A stretch of 45,965 bases of DNA from an uncultured Verrucomicrobiales bacterium (GCA_903927905.1 CAIYOY010000146.1:1-45965); one strand, 5' to 3'. Positions 8,720 through 17,656 are shown, counted from the first letter of the stretch. Translations and numbers: made by a program. The notes: generated by a model not told the origin, from the letters alone.

Positions 8720-10426
8720 TTACTTCTTCCACGCCAACACCTGCTTATCCGCCAGCAATCGCTCCTTCAGTTTTTCGTAAGAAATTTTTTGCACCGGCGT
8801 CTTTTCTTCAATCGCTTCGTCCGCGATCGTGGCCGCCGATTGCCCCAGCACCATGAAGACCGGTTCCATGCGGATGGAGCCGTAGGCGATGTGGCTGGCC
8901 GATAAACAAATCGGCACCACCAGGTTTTCGCATTCTTTTTCCTTCGGCACCAAGGCGCGCAGGGAAATGGGATAAGGTTTGCCGGGTGCTACCTGCACAT
9001 CGCCCTCATTGCGGGCGAAGCCATTCTCCACGATGCGGCGGCAGTTATGCGAATCCATGTTATAGGCGGCCAGTCCGATGGCGTCCGACACCACCTCCTG
9101 GCCGCGACAGTTTTTCTGCGTCATCACATAATCCGAAACCATCCGGCGCGCTTCGCGCACGTAGAGCTGATGTGGCCAACCCTCGGTATCGGCAAACTCA
9201 TCCTTGCACAAACCCCACGATTGCATTTCGGAACGGATGGACTCCGGCACGCGCGGATTGGTCGCGAGAAAATGCAGGAAGCCGCGCGTATAATTTTCGT
9301 GCTCCTGCCAGATGCGGGCGCGCTCCTTGTAATTGGCTTCGGGATATTTGTAATTGCCGCCAATGAAATCCGTGGAGAACCCACCATTGTTATTGATGTC
9401 CGTTTTCCCATTCGGCATGGCTTGGATGTGCATCAATTCGCCGAGTTTTGGCGTTTTTCCAGCGGCCACCAATGCCTCCAGATACCTCGCCAGCAATTCA
9501 TATTTCTCCGCCGAATAATCCGGCGGCGGACGAATCGGAATCTGGTTCTCCAGATTTTGAGTCAAACATAGCCGAAAATTATACGCTTGAACCGATTGGT
9601 CGCCCGCGCCCGGAATTCCCAATTGGTCCTTCTGCACAAACGGCAGCAGTCCGCTCTTCGGCTGGCCTGGAATTTTGTATGGATCCACGTCCACAAGGAA
9701 TTGATGTTTCGGAGTTTTCTCGCGAATACCATCCAGCGTTTCGCCATAAGTGACATTCGCCTCGCGTCCGACAAAATACGACACCTTCGCCTTGGCCATC
9801 AGGTCCCCCTCATAAGTCGCATCAATAAAAACTTTCGCGTGATAAATCGTGCCGTCCTCCATTTTGATTTCTGTGATGCGCGTTCCGTGTTTCTTGACCG
9901 AGGCGAGGTGTTGCCGAAAATAAGCCGGAATTTTGGCCTCGGTGATCATGTTGCGAAAAACTTTTTCCGCCACGCTCGGTTCCAGTTTCCAGACTTCATT
10001 GGTCCCGTAATGTCGGCCCATCCGCTGATAAAACTCGCGCGCGATGCCGCCAATGGCTCCTTTATTGCCGATGTCCGTCTGGCTCAATCCACCGGAAGTC
10101 ATCCCGCCGAGATGCTGGCCGAACTCCGTCAGGACCACCTTCTTTCCGATCCGCGCCGCCTGCACCGCCGCCACCACGCCGCCGGCCGTGCCGCCGAACA
10201 CGCAGATGTCGGCTTCGATTATTTGTGGAGGAGGTGTTGGTTCGGTGAACGTTTGGGCGGAAGCACCCAGGACCAACATCCAACATCCAAGGAAGCACCA
10301 AATCCCAAATTTCAAAAATGCCTTCCTGCCGAACAGTATAAAATTACGTAAAATCGCCCCATTGAGGCTTGGAGTTTGAAGTTTCATTGGAGCTTGGATG
10401 TTGGAATTTGGAATTTTTATTTTCAC
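8720..10426 (-). CDS. Exported FAD-dependent oxidoreductase (xanthan-lyase-like family)
   Basis: The mature part starts with an FAD-binding Rossmann motif (DICVFGGTAGGVVAAVQAA) followed by GQHLGGMTSGGLSQTD, the signature of the FAD_oxidored family (PF12831). Planctomycetes and Verrucomicrobia carry many members, often annotated as xanthan lyase, and their true reactions are mostly unknown. The GTG at 10426 overlaps the upstream stop (GTGA), and an ATG lies at 10387. Either way a hydrophobic stretch (FGIWCFLGCWMLVLGASAQ) forms a signal peptide that ends in an AxA-like site. Much of the N-terminal 45-58 residues is encoded by a dispersed repeat (10273-10418). The C-terminal part (NLVVPICLSASHIAYGSIRMEP) is also family-typical. 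Confidence 0.9.
   Translation of the reverse strand: MKIKIPNSNIQAPMKLQTPSLNGAILRNFILFGRKAFLKFGIWCFLGCWMLVLGASAQTFTEPTPPPQIIEADICVFGGTAGGVVAAVQAARIGKKVVLTEFGQHLGGMTSGGLSQTDIGNKGAIGGIAREFYQRMGRHYGTNEVWKLEPSVAEKVFRNMITEAKIPAYFRQHLASVKKHGTRITEIKMEDGTIYHAKVFIDATYEGDLMAKAKVSYFVGREANVTYGETLDGIREKTPKHQFLVDVDPYKIPGQPKSGLLPFVQKDQLGIPGAGDQSVQAYNFRLCLTQNLENQIPIRPPPDYSAEKYELLARYLEALVAAGKTPKLGELMHIQAMPNGKTDINNNGGFSTDFIGGNYKYPEANYKERARIWQEHENYTRGFLHFLATNPRVPESIRSEMQSWGLCKDEFADTEGWPHQLYVREARRMVSDYVMTQKNCRGQEVVSDAIGLAAYNMDSHNCRRIVENGFARNEGDVQVAPGKPYPISLRALVPKEKECENLVVPICLSASHIAYGSIRMEPVFMVLGQSAATIADEAIEEKTPVQKISYEKLKERLLADKQVLAWKK
10273..10418. repeat. Inverted pair of CCAACATCCAAG-type repeats spanning a gene start
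   Basis: The left part (10273-10313) reads CCAACATCCAACATCCAAGG and continues ACCAAATCCC. The right part (10370-10418), read on the other strand, has ATTCCAACATCCAAGCTCC, then AAACTTCAAACTCC. The two are imperfect inverted copies. On the minus strand they encode much of the N-terminus and signal peptide of the FAD oxidoreductase. Confidence 0.6.
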
Positions 10427-10899
10427 TCCGCTCTTCTTTCCGCCGCCGCCTTCGTTTCCCGGAAATTTCCCCGTTCACAAGAATACACAAAACCCTCGGT
10501 CACCGTCTTCAGCTTCTCCCACCGCGCCCGGATGGATTTGGCCTCGGCGGGCGTGATCTGATTATCCCCCGCCGCCGTCGCCATGACCGACAACAGATCG
10601 GCAAATTCCTGCACCACCTCATTCATGGCCGGAACCAGAAAGGCCGGATGCGGATGATTGGACGCCGGGTTCTTGATGAAAAAACCGCCCGCCTGCTGGC
10701 AGAGCCACTGCACGATGCGCGGATCATTGCTGAACTTGACCAGTCCGGCGATGCGATCGAGCGGATTGACCGCGCCGCTTTTTTGGTCGGGCGGTTCGGC
10801 CCATTTGTAAATCATGGAAAGGGACAGGCCGAGTTCCGCCGCCACCTGTTTCGGGCTGGCCTTCTGAAAGACATCGCGCAAAAGCTCATGGGATTCCAT
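10423..10899 (-). CDS. Phage-regulator-CII-like DNA-binding protein
   Basis: The 158-residue protein has an N-terminal helix-turn-helix (SPKQVAAELGLSLSMIYKWAE) followed by NPLDRIAGLVKFSNDPRIVQWLCQQAGGFF. That arrangement is typical of the phage CII/CP76 regulator family (PF06892). Chromosomal copies of this family in Verrucomicrobia are not necessarily phage-derived. No other phage gene is visible here. It overlaps the FAD oxidoreductase gene by four bases, so the two may be co-transcribed, though the pairing makes no obvious functional sense. Confidence 0.85.
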   Translation of the reverse strand: MESHELLRDVFQKASPKQVAAELGLSLSMIYKWAEPPDQKSGAVNPLDRIAGLVKFSNDPRIVQWLCQQAGGFFIKNPASNHPHPAFLVPAMNEVVQEFADLLSVMATAAGDNQITPAEAKSIRARWEKLKTVTEGFVYSCERGNFRETKAAAERRAE

Positions 10900-11048
10900 G
10901 GCGCAAAAATGAGCCGTCCGCCGATTCTTGGCAAGTCAATAGGCGCATTCCTTGATGGCGGTGGGGCGAGGCTACCGACGAGCCGGGGTTGTTACTGGGA
11001 AAACCTAACTGGTTTTAATCCCTCCAGTAAGGCAGGAAGAGTGGTAAG

Positions 11049-11930
11049 CTACGCCTTCCCCGCCAAAACCCCTGCCCGCCTCTGCAACTCATCCAAAAAC
11101 AATTGCGTCAACGGCGCCGCCTTGCCCCGCCACAGCGCGCCCACCGTCACTTGCGGGAAATCCGGCAGCGGCAACACCCGCACGCCCGGCGAAAACTTGA
11201 CCCCGGGAATCTGCACCGAAAGCCCTACGCCGTAACCATTGGCGGCATACGCCTCCACCAAATTCAGCGAACTGACCTCCACGCTCGGAAACCAATCCAC
11301 CTTGAGGCGCCGCAAATGTTCCTGAAACGTTTTGCAGACCAGCTCATTCTCCGGCAGGGCGATCAGCGGTTCTCCTATTTTGTCGCGTTTCCACAACTCT
11401 TTGGCCGACTTGATCGGACTGTCTTTCGCCACCAACAAACCGAGTGACAGACTGATCAGCGGGGCGGTGTGGATGCCCGGCGGCGACTTAGAGTTGAGCA
11501 GTGTGACCGCCAGGTCAATCTCCCCGCTTTCCAGCCAGCTTTCCAATTGCGGCTGATGCGATTCGCGCAAAGAAATTTTCAATTTGGGAAATTTTTTGCG
11601 GATGTTTTTCACCAATTCCGGCAAATGATCCCGCAGCACGATCTCCGAGGCCCCGATGCGGATCTGATGCGCCGTGCCGCCCTGCAACTTTGTGGTCATC
11701 GCGCCGATATTGCAGAAAAACGGCTCGATGAACTGAAACAATTCCTGCCCCGCTGGCGTAAGGGTGAAAGGTCGGCGTTGAAACAGCGTCACGCCGAGGA
11801 ATTCTTCCAATTGAATGATTTGTCCGCTAACCGCCGGTTGCTGGATGCCATAGGGGATGTTGCGCACCGCCTCGCTGATGCCGCCATGTTTGGCCACGTA
11901 ATAGAAAAGTTCGAGGTGATGAACATTCAT
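11049..11930 (-). CDS. LysR-family transcriptional regulator
   Basis: The 293-residue protein has the LysR design. A winged helix-turn-helix occupies the first 60 or so residues (MNVHHLELFYYVAKHGGISE, then QQPAVSGQIIQLEEFLGVTLFQRR). A linker helix follows, then a periplasmic-binding-like effector domain (HQIRIGASEIVLRDHLPELV to the end). The effector is unknown. The gene is read leftwards and no divergent partner gene starts nearby, so its target is not evident. The stretch between it and the CII-like gene (10900-11048) holds only short palindromic sequence. Confidence 0.93.
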   Translation of the reverse strand: MNVHHLELFYYVAKHGGISEAVRNIPYGIQQPAVSGQIIQLEEFLGVTLFQRRPFTLTPAGQELFQFIEPFFCNIGAMTTKLQGGTAHQIRIGASEIVLRDHLPELVKNIRKKFPKLKISLRESHQPQLESWLESGEIDLAVTLLNSKSPPGIHTAPLISLSLGLLVAKDSPIKSAKELWKRDKIGEPLIALPENELVCKTFQEHLRRLKVDWFPSVEVSSLNLVEAYAANGYGVGLSVQIPGVKFSPGVRVLPLPDFPQVTVGALWRGKAAPLTQLFLDELQRRAGVLAGKA

Positions 11931-12036
11931 TGGTTTATATCAATGGTCCGGCCAGTTTTATCAATTAACACCCCAGAAGCAAGAGCCGTTACCTTGAGGC
12001 CATGAATAAGAGTGCATCTTGTCATTGCTGCGTAGC

Positions 12037-12076
12037 GCCGACTGGTAGTCGGCTGTATCGCCGATTGTAAATCGGC
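12037..12076. repeat. Double-hairpin repeat, copy 1
   Basis: Two 17-base hairpins (GCCGACT-GGT-AGTCGGC at 12037-12053 and GCCGATT-GTA-AATCGGC at 12060-12076) are separated by TGTATC. A second copy lies at 19878-19917 with the same spacing. The flanks share a leading GTAGCG. Confidence 0.85.
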
Positions 12077-12197
12077 ATGGGCTATTTTGGAACGAACGCC
12101 CTAAAAATTTGTAGCGGTGAATGGATACGCCCAACGCAGAAGACTTTAAACATTGAACCTTGAACTTTAAACTTTTTCATGGCAAATAAACCGGGCT

Positions 12198-12848
12198 ATG
12201 AAAAATTTAAAAGCTCTTTTATTCCCGTGCTTTGGTTTGATGCTCTTTGCCGCGTTGAGCCAGGCAGAACCGGCCACCAACGACACTGCGAAAAAATCCG
12301 ATGCCGCTCCGGCCGCGAAAACCGACGCCGCCAAACCCGCCCCAGCCGCCGACGAAGTCGCCGTCATCACCACCAGCGAAGGCGTCATGGTCGCCGAATT
12401 CTGGCCGGACGTCGCCCCGAAGACCGTTGAGAATTTCAAGAAGCTCGCCAAAAAAGGCTTTTACGATGGCACCGCTTTTCATCGCGTGATCCCGAACTTC
12501 ATGATTCAAGGCGGCGACCCTTTGACCAAAGATGCGTCCATGGAAGCCCGCTGGGGTACTGGTGATCCCGGCTACAAAATTGATGCCGAATTCAACGATA
12601 AATCGCATACCCGCGGCGTCCTGTCCATGGCCCGTTCTAATGATCCAAATTCTGCCGGCAGCCAGTTTTTCATCTGCCATGGCAGTCCGACGTTTCTCGA
12701 TCACAAATACACCACCTTCGGCAAACTCATCAAAGGCGACGACGTCCTCGAAAAAATCGCCACCACCAAAACCCATCCGCCCGATCGCCCCGACAAACGC
12801 ATGAACGTGGAGAGCATCAAGATCGTCCCCCGCAGCAGCATCAAGTAA
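12198..12848 (+). CDS. Exported cyclophilin-type peptidyl-prolyl isomerase
   Basis: Cyclophilins catalyse cis-trans isomerisation of proline peptide bonds in folding proteins. A signal peptide (MKNLKALLFPCFGLMLFAALSQA) and a linker rich in A, P and K (about 25-52) precede a complete cyclophilin domain. The catalytic strand FYDGTAFHRVIPNFMIQGGD contains the active-site arginine, and SAGSQFFICHGSPTFLDHKY contains the substrate-binding Q and F. The export signal places it in the periplasm or at the envelope. The next gene encodes a close paralogue without the signal peptide. Confidence 0.95.
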   Translation: MKNLKALLFPCFGLMLFAALSQAEPATNDTAKKSDAAPAAKTDAAKPAPAADEVAVITTSEGVMVAEFWPDVAPKTVENFKKLAKKGFYDGTAFHRVIPNFMIQGGDPLTKDASMEARWGTGDPGYKIDAEFNDKSHTRGVLSMARSNDPNSAGSQFFICHGSPTFLDHKYTTFGKLIKGDDVLEKIATTKTHPPDRPDKRMNVESIKIVPRSSIK

Positions 12849-12867
12849 TCCTTTACCCTAATTATAT

Positions 12868-13371
12868 ATGAGCAATGAAGTAGCGGTCATCAAAACCACC
12901 GAAGGCGATATGGTCCTGGAATTCTGGACCGATGTCGCCCCCAAGACCGTGGAAAATTTCAAGACCCTGGCCAGGAAGGGCTTTTACGATGGCACCGCTT
13001 TCCATCGTGTCATCAAGGGTTTCATGATCCAAGGCGGCGATCCGCTGACCAAAGACCCGTCGAAGGAACACTCTTGGGGCACCGGCGATCCCGGCTACAA
13101 AATCAAAGCCGAGTTCAATGATCGCTCGCACAAGCGCGGCGTCATTTCCATGGCCCGCTCCAATCATCCTGATTCCGCTGGTAGCCAGTTTTTCATCTGC
13201 CACGGCGACCCGTCTTTTCTGGACAATCAATACACCGCCTTCGGCAAATTGATCAAAGGCGACGATGTGCTCGAAAAAATCGGCACCACCAAAACCCATC
13301 CGCAAGACCGGCCGGACAAGCGCATGGGAGTGGAAAGCATCAAAATCGTCCCGGCCGATTCGGTCAAATGA
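12868..13371 (+). CDS. Cytosolic cyclophilin-type peptidyl-prolyl isomerase
   Basis: A single cyclophilin domain of 167 residues starts directly at strand 1 (MSNEVAVIKTTEGDMVLEFW). It keeps the catalytic FHRVIKGFMIQGGD and the SAGSQFFICHGDPSFLDNQY motif. It lacks an export signal and so probably acts in the cytoplasm. Long identical blocks shared with the upstream protein (GTGDPGYKI, DDVLEKI, TKTHP) show a tandem duplication. The two genes are 19 bases apart, and the stop overlaps the next start in ATGA. Confidence 0.95.
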   Translation: MSNEVAVIKTTEGDMVLEFWTDVAPKTVENFKTLARKGFYDGTAFHRVIKGFMIQGGDPLTKDPSKEHSWGTGDPGYKIKAEFNDRSHKRGVISMARSNHPDSAGSQFFICHGDPSFLDNQYTAFGKLIKGDDVLEKIGTTKTHPQDRPDKRMGVESIKIVPADSVK

Positions 13372-13562
13372 CCGCGGCCGAGCTTGCTCCGGTTCTAGTC
13401 GCCCTGGGCTGTCCGTCGGAAAAATCGGCGGAGATGGCCGCGCAACTGGACAAGCGAGCCCGGCAATTGGCCGCACAAAAAAACGAAACCTACGAAAACG
13501 CCCTGGCGCATCTATTGCGCCTGATGCAACAAGGCTGGGCGGCGAAGGAGAAGGGTTTGTAG
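13368..13562 (+). CDS. Small helical protein of unknown function
   Basis: The 64-residue product is rich in A, L, E and K and is predicted to be all helical, with PVLVALGCPSEKSAEMAAQL followed by a second amphipathic helix (YENALAHLLRLMQQGWAAK). There is no signal peptide or membrane segment. The 4-base overlap with the cyclophilin gene and the sensible composition suggest that it is real and translated together with it. I do not recognise the family. Confidence 0.65.
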   Translation: MTAAELAPVLVALGCPSEKSAEMAAQLDKRARQLAAQKNETYENALAHLLRLMQQGWAAKEKGL

Positions 13563-13619
13563 ATGATTCGAAACTGCCTAAACGATGCTTGGTTATGGAT
13601 TTAGCGCTTCGCGGAGAAA

Positions 13620-13794
13620 GTTCGTCCTCACCCCAACCCTCTCCTCCGAGGAGAGGGAGTAGTCTAATTTCGTCTCTGGTTTATTCTCACATCTCCTCGC
13701 CAATCCCGTTTCAAGATGTTAGACGATTATCTGTAACCGCAGCGGAAAACAATTCTCCCTCTCCTCGGAGGAGAGGGTTGGGGTGAGGACGAAC
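13620..13794. repeat. Perfect 40-bp inverted repeat pair (CCTCACCCCAACCCTCTCC type)
   Basis: The arms at 13620-13659 and 13755-13794 are exact reverse complements over 40 bases and enclose 95 bases. Each contains an internal palindrome (CTCTCCTCCGAGGAGAG). Similar CCCTCACCCCAACCCTCTCC palindromes are widespread repeats in many bacterial phyla. This pair fills the gap between the small-protein gene and the Nudix gene. Confidence 0.9.
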
Positions 13795-13825
13795 AACAGC
13801 TAACTTTTCTCCCCTCCTCACTTCC

Positions 13826-14371
13826 ATGATCAAACCCTGGCCAAAAAAATCCTCAAAAAACCACGGTGACTTCCGCATCTTCACCGTTCGTTCCGACAAC
13901 AAAATCTCCCCGCGCACCAACACCGCCCACGATTTCGTGGTCATCGAAACCGTCAACTGGGTCAACGTCGTCGCGCTCACCTCTGACGATCAGATGGTCA
14001 TGGTCGAACAATTCCGTCACGGCTCCGAAACCGTCGAACTCGAAATCCCCGGCGGCGTGATGGACCCGCACGAGACCTCGCCCGTGGCCACCGCCATCCG
14101 TGAATTGCGCGAAGAAACCGGCTATGAAGGCACCGGTGCCACCCTCATCGGCCAGGTCTATCCCAACCCGGCCATCATGAACAACACGTGTTACACCGTG
14201 CTGATTGAAAATTGCCGGGCGATTCACCCGGTTGAATTTGACAGCACCGAAGACATGATTACCACACTGCTCCCATTAAAACAAATCCCCGAACTGGTGG
14301 CCGCCGGAAAAATCCGCCACAGCCTCGTGGTGACAGCGCTGTATTTTTACGACCTTTGGCAAAAGCGGTGA
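13826..14371 (+). CDS. Nudix hydrolase (ADP-ribose pyrophosphatase-like)
   Basis: The 181-residue protein has the Nudix fold with a slightly irregular box: GGVMDPHETSPVATAIREL, then REETGY. The RELREETG helix that binds metal is intact, while the first glutamate is shifted by one residue relative to the GX5EX7RE spacing. The overall layout (a strand with VEQFRHGSETVELEIPGG before the box) resembles ADP-ribose/NDP-sugar pyrophosphatases. The exact substrate is uncertain. The ATG at 13826 lies just after an inverted repeat, without a good Shine-Dalgarno site. Confidence 0.9.
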   Translation: MIKPWPKKSSKNHGDFRIFTVRSDNKISPRTNTAHDFVVIETVNWVNVVALTSDDQMVMVEQFRHGSETVELEIPGGVMDPHETSPVATAIRELREETGYEGTGATLIGQVYPNPAIMNNTCYTVLIENCRAIHPVEFDSTEDMITTLLPLKQIPELVAAGKIRHSLVVTALYFYDLWQKR

Positions 14372-14394
14372 GGGTGGGTACATCTTTTCGTAGC

Positions 14395-14426
14395 AGCGGA
14401 TGTGAATCCGCTCTAATTTTTTCTTT
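14395..14426 (+). terminator. Hairpin with T-rich tail after the Nudix gene
   Basis: AGCGGAT-GTGA-ATCCGCT (14395-14412) is followed by CTAATTTTTTCTTT. The shape fits a rho-independent terminator, although the hairpin may itself be a dispersed palindromic repeat. Confidence 0.45.
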
Positions 14427-14477
14427 AGCACAAAAATTTCTCTCGCCACCAGCCCACACCTAAGCAACGTTAATCCC

Positions 14478-17228
14478 ATGCGGAAAATTATTCTTTCTCT
14501 CGTCGCCTTGTGCGCCATGTCTTTGACTCCGGCTTTTGCCGTGCCCGATGTCCAGATTGACATCCCTTACAAAAAATTTGTCCTGACCAACGGCCTCACC
14601 CTGCTCGTCCACGAAGATCACAAGGCCCCGATCGTCGCCGTCAACACCTGGTATCATGTCGGCTCCAAAAACGAAAAACCCGGCAAGACCGGCTTCGCCC
14701 ATCTCTTCGAACACATGCTCTTCACCGGCAGTGAAAACATGAAAGGCGGCGGCGACCAAAAAGCCTTTTTCGCCGCCATGGAAAAAATCGGCGCGACCGA
14801 CCTCAACGGCACCACCAGCGAAGACCGCACCGACTTCTTTGAAAACGTTCCGCGCAACGCCCTCGACATCGCGCTCTGGATGGAATCCGATCGCATGGGC
14901 CATTTCCTCGGCGCGGTCACCCAGCCCAAACTCGACGAACAGCGTGGCGTCGTGCAAAACGAAAAACGCCAGGGCGAAAACCAGCCTTACGGCGTCACGC
15001 GCGAACTCATCACCAAAGGCACCGCGCCCGTCGGCCATCCTTATTCCTGGACCGTGATCGGTTCCATGGAAGACCTCAATGCCGCCTCGCTTGAAGACGT
15101 TCAGAACTGGTTCAAAACTTATTATGGCCCAGCCAATGCCGTCCTCGTTCTCGCCGGTGACATTGATCCCGAAACCGCACTCAAAAAGGTCGAACACTAT
15201 TACGGCTCCATTCCCTCCGGCCCGCCCGTTGCGAAATATCAGGAATGGATCCCAAAAATTCCCGGCGAACGCCGCCAGATCGTTTCCGACCGCGTGCCAC
15301 AGGCGCGTCTCTACAAAATCTGGAACGTCCCGCGCTACGGCGAAAAAGACAACGTCAACCTCGACCTCGCCGGTGACCTGCTGGCTTCCGGTAAAACTTC
15401 CCCGCTCTACAAACGCCTCGTCTATGACGAACAGATCTGCACCGACGTTTCCGCCGGTGTGGATACCGGCGAAATTTCCAGCCTCTTCGAAATCATCGCC
15501 ACCGCCAAACCCGGCGGCGATCTTGCCAAAATCGAACGCGCCATAGACGAAGAAGTTGCCAAATTTCTCGCCAAAGGCCCGACTCAAAAAGAACTCGACC
15601 GCACCAAAGCCGGCGACCTCGCCTCCTTCGTGCGCGGTGCCGAACGCATCGGCGGTTTCGGTGGCAAATCCGATGTTCTGGCCATGAACGAAACCTATCG
15701 TGGCAGCGCCGATTTCTATAAAACCAACCTTCAATACTATCGCGACGCCACCACCGATGATGTGAAAAAAGCCGCCCGCCGCTGGCTGACCGATGACCTC
15801 TACATCCTCGAAGTCCATCCTTTTCCCACTTACGCCACCAATGCGACCGTGGTAGATCGCGCCAATCTCCCCACTCCTGACGCGCCGCCCCAGGTCAAAT
15901 TCCCCGCGCTCCAACGCGCCACCCTCGCCAACGGCCTGAAAATTATTCTGGCCGAACGCCATGCCACCCCGCTCCTTTCCTTCAACCTCCTAATAGACGC
16001 CGGTTATGCGGCTGATCAATTTTCCTCCCCAGGCAACGCCAAACTCGCCATGTCCATGCTGGACGAAGGCACCAAACATCGCACCTCCCTGCAAATCAGC
16101 GACGAACTCGGCTCCCTCGGTGCCAGCCTCGGCACCGGTTCCGATCTCGATTCCTCCTCCGTCAGTCTCTCGACCCTGACCGCCACCCTCGACCCTGCGC
16201 TTGACATATATGCCGATGTCATCCTCAACCCCATTTTTCCCGAAGCCGATTTTGCCCGTGTCCAAAAACAAACCATCGCCGCCATCCGCCAGGAAAAAAA
16301 CACCCCGTTAAGCATGGCCTTGCGCGTCTTCCCCAATCTGCTCTATGGCAACAACCACGCCTACGGCAATCCCCTGACTGGTTCCGGCACCGAATCCGCC
16401 ATCCAAAAAATGACCACTGCCGACATGAAAAAATTTCATGACACCTGGTTCAAACCCAACAACGCCACGCTGGTCATCGTGGGTGACACCACCCTCGCCG
16501 CCATCCAACCCAAATTGGAAAAACTTTTCAGCGCCTGGACCGGCGGCGAAGTGCCCAAGAAAAACATCAGCGCGGTCGAGCATCCCAAAAAATCCACCAT
16601 CTACCTCATGGATCGTCCTGATTCCTTCCAATCCATCATCTTCGCCGGCGAAGTTGCTCCACCCAAATCCTCACCCGATGAAATCGCCATGCGCTTGATG
16701 AACCACGTCCTCGGCGGCACCTTCACCTCCCGCCTGAACATGAATCTGCGCGAAGAAAAACATTGGTCCTACGGCGCACGCACCTACCTCATGTCCGCAC
16801 GTGGCCAGCGCCCCTTCCTCGCCTACGCCCCTGTGCAAACCGATAAAACCTCCGAATCCATGATTGAAATGGACAAGGAATTGCGCGGCATTTTGGGCAA
16901 GCGTCCCGTGACCGAAGAAGAAGTCAAACAAGCCCAGGACAATCAAACCCTCAAACTCCCCGGCTCGTGGGAAACCATCGGCGCCGTCTCCGGTTCCCTC
17001 GCTGAAATGGTCAACTTCGGTTTGCCGGATGATTACTTCGTCACCTTTCCGGACAAAGTCCGCGCTTTGACAGTCAATAATATCGTCCAAGCCGCCGATG
17101 AAATTGTCCACCCCGACCAAATGGTCTGGGTCGTGGTTGGTGACCTTAAAAAAATCGAACCCGGCATCCGCAAACTCGGCTGGGGCGACATTCAATTACT
17201 CAATGCGGATGGTCAGCCGGTGAAGTAG
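14478..17228 (+). CDS. Exported two-domain M16 (pitrilysin-family) zinc peptidase
   Basis: A signal peptide (MRKIILSLVALCAMSLTPAFA) leads into an active M16 domain with the inverted zinc motif HLFEHMLF (H75, E78, H79). The third ligand is probably the glutamate in VVQNEKRQGENQPYG (about 162). A second M16 domain (from about 475, FPALQRATLANGLKIILAER) lacks the HxxEH motif, as expected for the partner half of the clam-shell. The 916-residue length fits the fused two-half type. The enzyme probably degrades peptides in the periplasm. The reverse strand carries a 500-codon open frame, which is taken as a shadow. Confidence 0.95.
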   Translation: MRKIILSLVALCAMSLTPAFAVPDVQIDIPYKKFVLTNGLTLLVHEDHKAPIVAVNTWYHVGSKNEKPGKTGFAHLFEHMLFTGSENMKGGGDQKAFFAAMEKIGATDLNGTTSEDRTDFFENVPRNALDIALWMESDRMGHFLGAVTQPKLDEQRGVVQNEKRQGENQPYGVTRELITKGTAPVGHPYSWTVIGSMEDLNAASLEDVQNWFKTYYGPANAVLVLAGDIDPETALKKVEHYYGSIPSGPPVAKYQEWIPKIPGERRQIVSDRVPQARLYKIWNVPRYGEKDNVNLDLAGDLLASGKTSPLYKRLVYDEQICTDVSAGVDTGEISSLFEIIATAKPGGDLAKIERAIDEEVAKFLAKGPTQKELDRTKAGDLASFVRGAERIGGFGGKSDVLAMNETYRGSADFYKTNLQYYRDATTDDVKKAARRWLTDDLYILEVHPFPTYATNATVVDRANLPTPDAPPQVKFPALQRATLANGLKIILAERHATPLLSFNLLIDAGYAADQFSSPGNAKLAMSMLDEGTKHRTSLQISDELGSLGASLGTGSDLDSSSVSLSTLTATLDPALDIYADVILNPIFPEADFARVQKQTIAAIRQEKNTPLSMALRVFPNLLYGNNHAYGNPLTGSGTESAIQKMTTADMKKFHDTWFKPNNATLVIVGDTTLAAIQPKLEKLFSAWTGGEVPKKNISAVEHPKKSTIYLMDRPDSFQSIIFAGEVAPPKSSPDEIAMRLMNHVLGGTFTSRLNMNLREEKHWSYGARTYLMSARGQRPFLAYAPVQTDKTSESMIEMDKELRGILGKRPVTEEEVKQAQDNQTLKLPGSWETIGAVSGSLAEMVNFGLPDDYFVTFPDKVRALTVNNIVQAADEIVHPDQMVWVVVGDLKKIEPGIRKLGWGDIQLLNADGQPVK

Positions 17229-17243
17229 CGGACACGAATAAAA

Positions 17244-17340
17244 GCGCCAAAGGACTGGCGCACTCCAAAAGCTTCGCCAATTCTTTAATCGTTCGTCCAC
17301 GCGTTAGCGTCTTGGACTGCGGTTGTCCTCTACCGCTTTT
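17244..17340. repeat. Inverted pair of GGAGTGCG-family units
   Basis: The left unit contains GCGCCA-AAGGAC-TGGCGC (17244-17261) followed by CACTCCAAAAGCTT. The right unit reads AGCGTCTTGGACTGCGG and closes as GCGGT-TGTCCTCT-ACCGC (17319-17336), followed by TTTTT. Read in the same direction, both match the units at 29.0 kb. The right hairpin with its T run may also end the peptidase transcript. Confidence 0.7.
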
Positions 17341-17364
17341 TACGCGTGATAATAAAAGGCATGT

Positions 17365-17577
17365 GAACCAGCCAGACACGTTCCCGACGCCGCGAGTCGA
17401 AGGCCAGCGGCTTTTCGCACCAGCAAACTCCGGGGAGCGACTTTTATTCCCGAAGCTGGTGACCTAAGTTAAAGGACACGGTCCTCCATCTGGCCTTCGA
17501 CTCGCAGCGCCCGGATCGCCCTGCGCCTGATCACATCCTGCGTTTGATTATAAGATGAAAAAGAGGCTGGCTGGTTC
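17365..17577. other. Nested dyad upstream of the sigma-factor gene
   Basis: An outer perfect 11-bp arm pair (17365-17375 with 17567-17577, GAACCAGCCAG) encloses an inner perfect 16-bp pair (17392-17407 with 17490-17505, GCGAGTCGAAGGCCAG). It lies in the 428-base gap (17229-17656) that otherwise holds only the repeat pair at 17244-17340. It could be a compound repeat or a structured leader of the sigma-factor operon. Confidence 0.6.
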
Positions 17578-17656
17578 CCCAAAAAAATGAGAAACTGCGT
17601 CAACCCAAATATTTCCGGGAACTAAAATGCCGGTTGAACCCTCATAACCACGAGCG

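Noticed and set aside
14460-15962. 500-codon open frame on the minus strand
   Set aside because: It is the shadow of the M16 peptidase gene; its glycine- and phenylalanine-rich translation matches no family.
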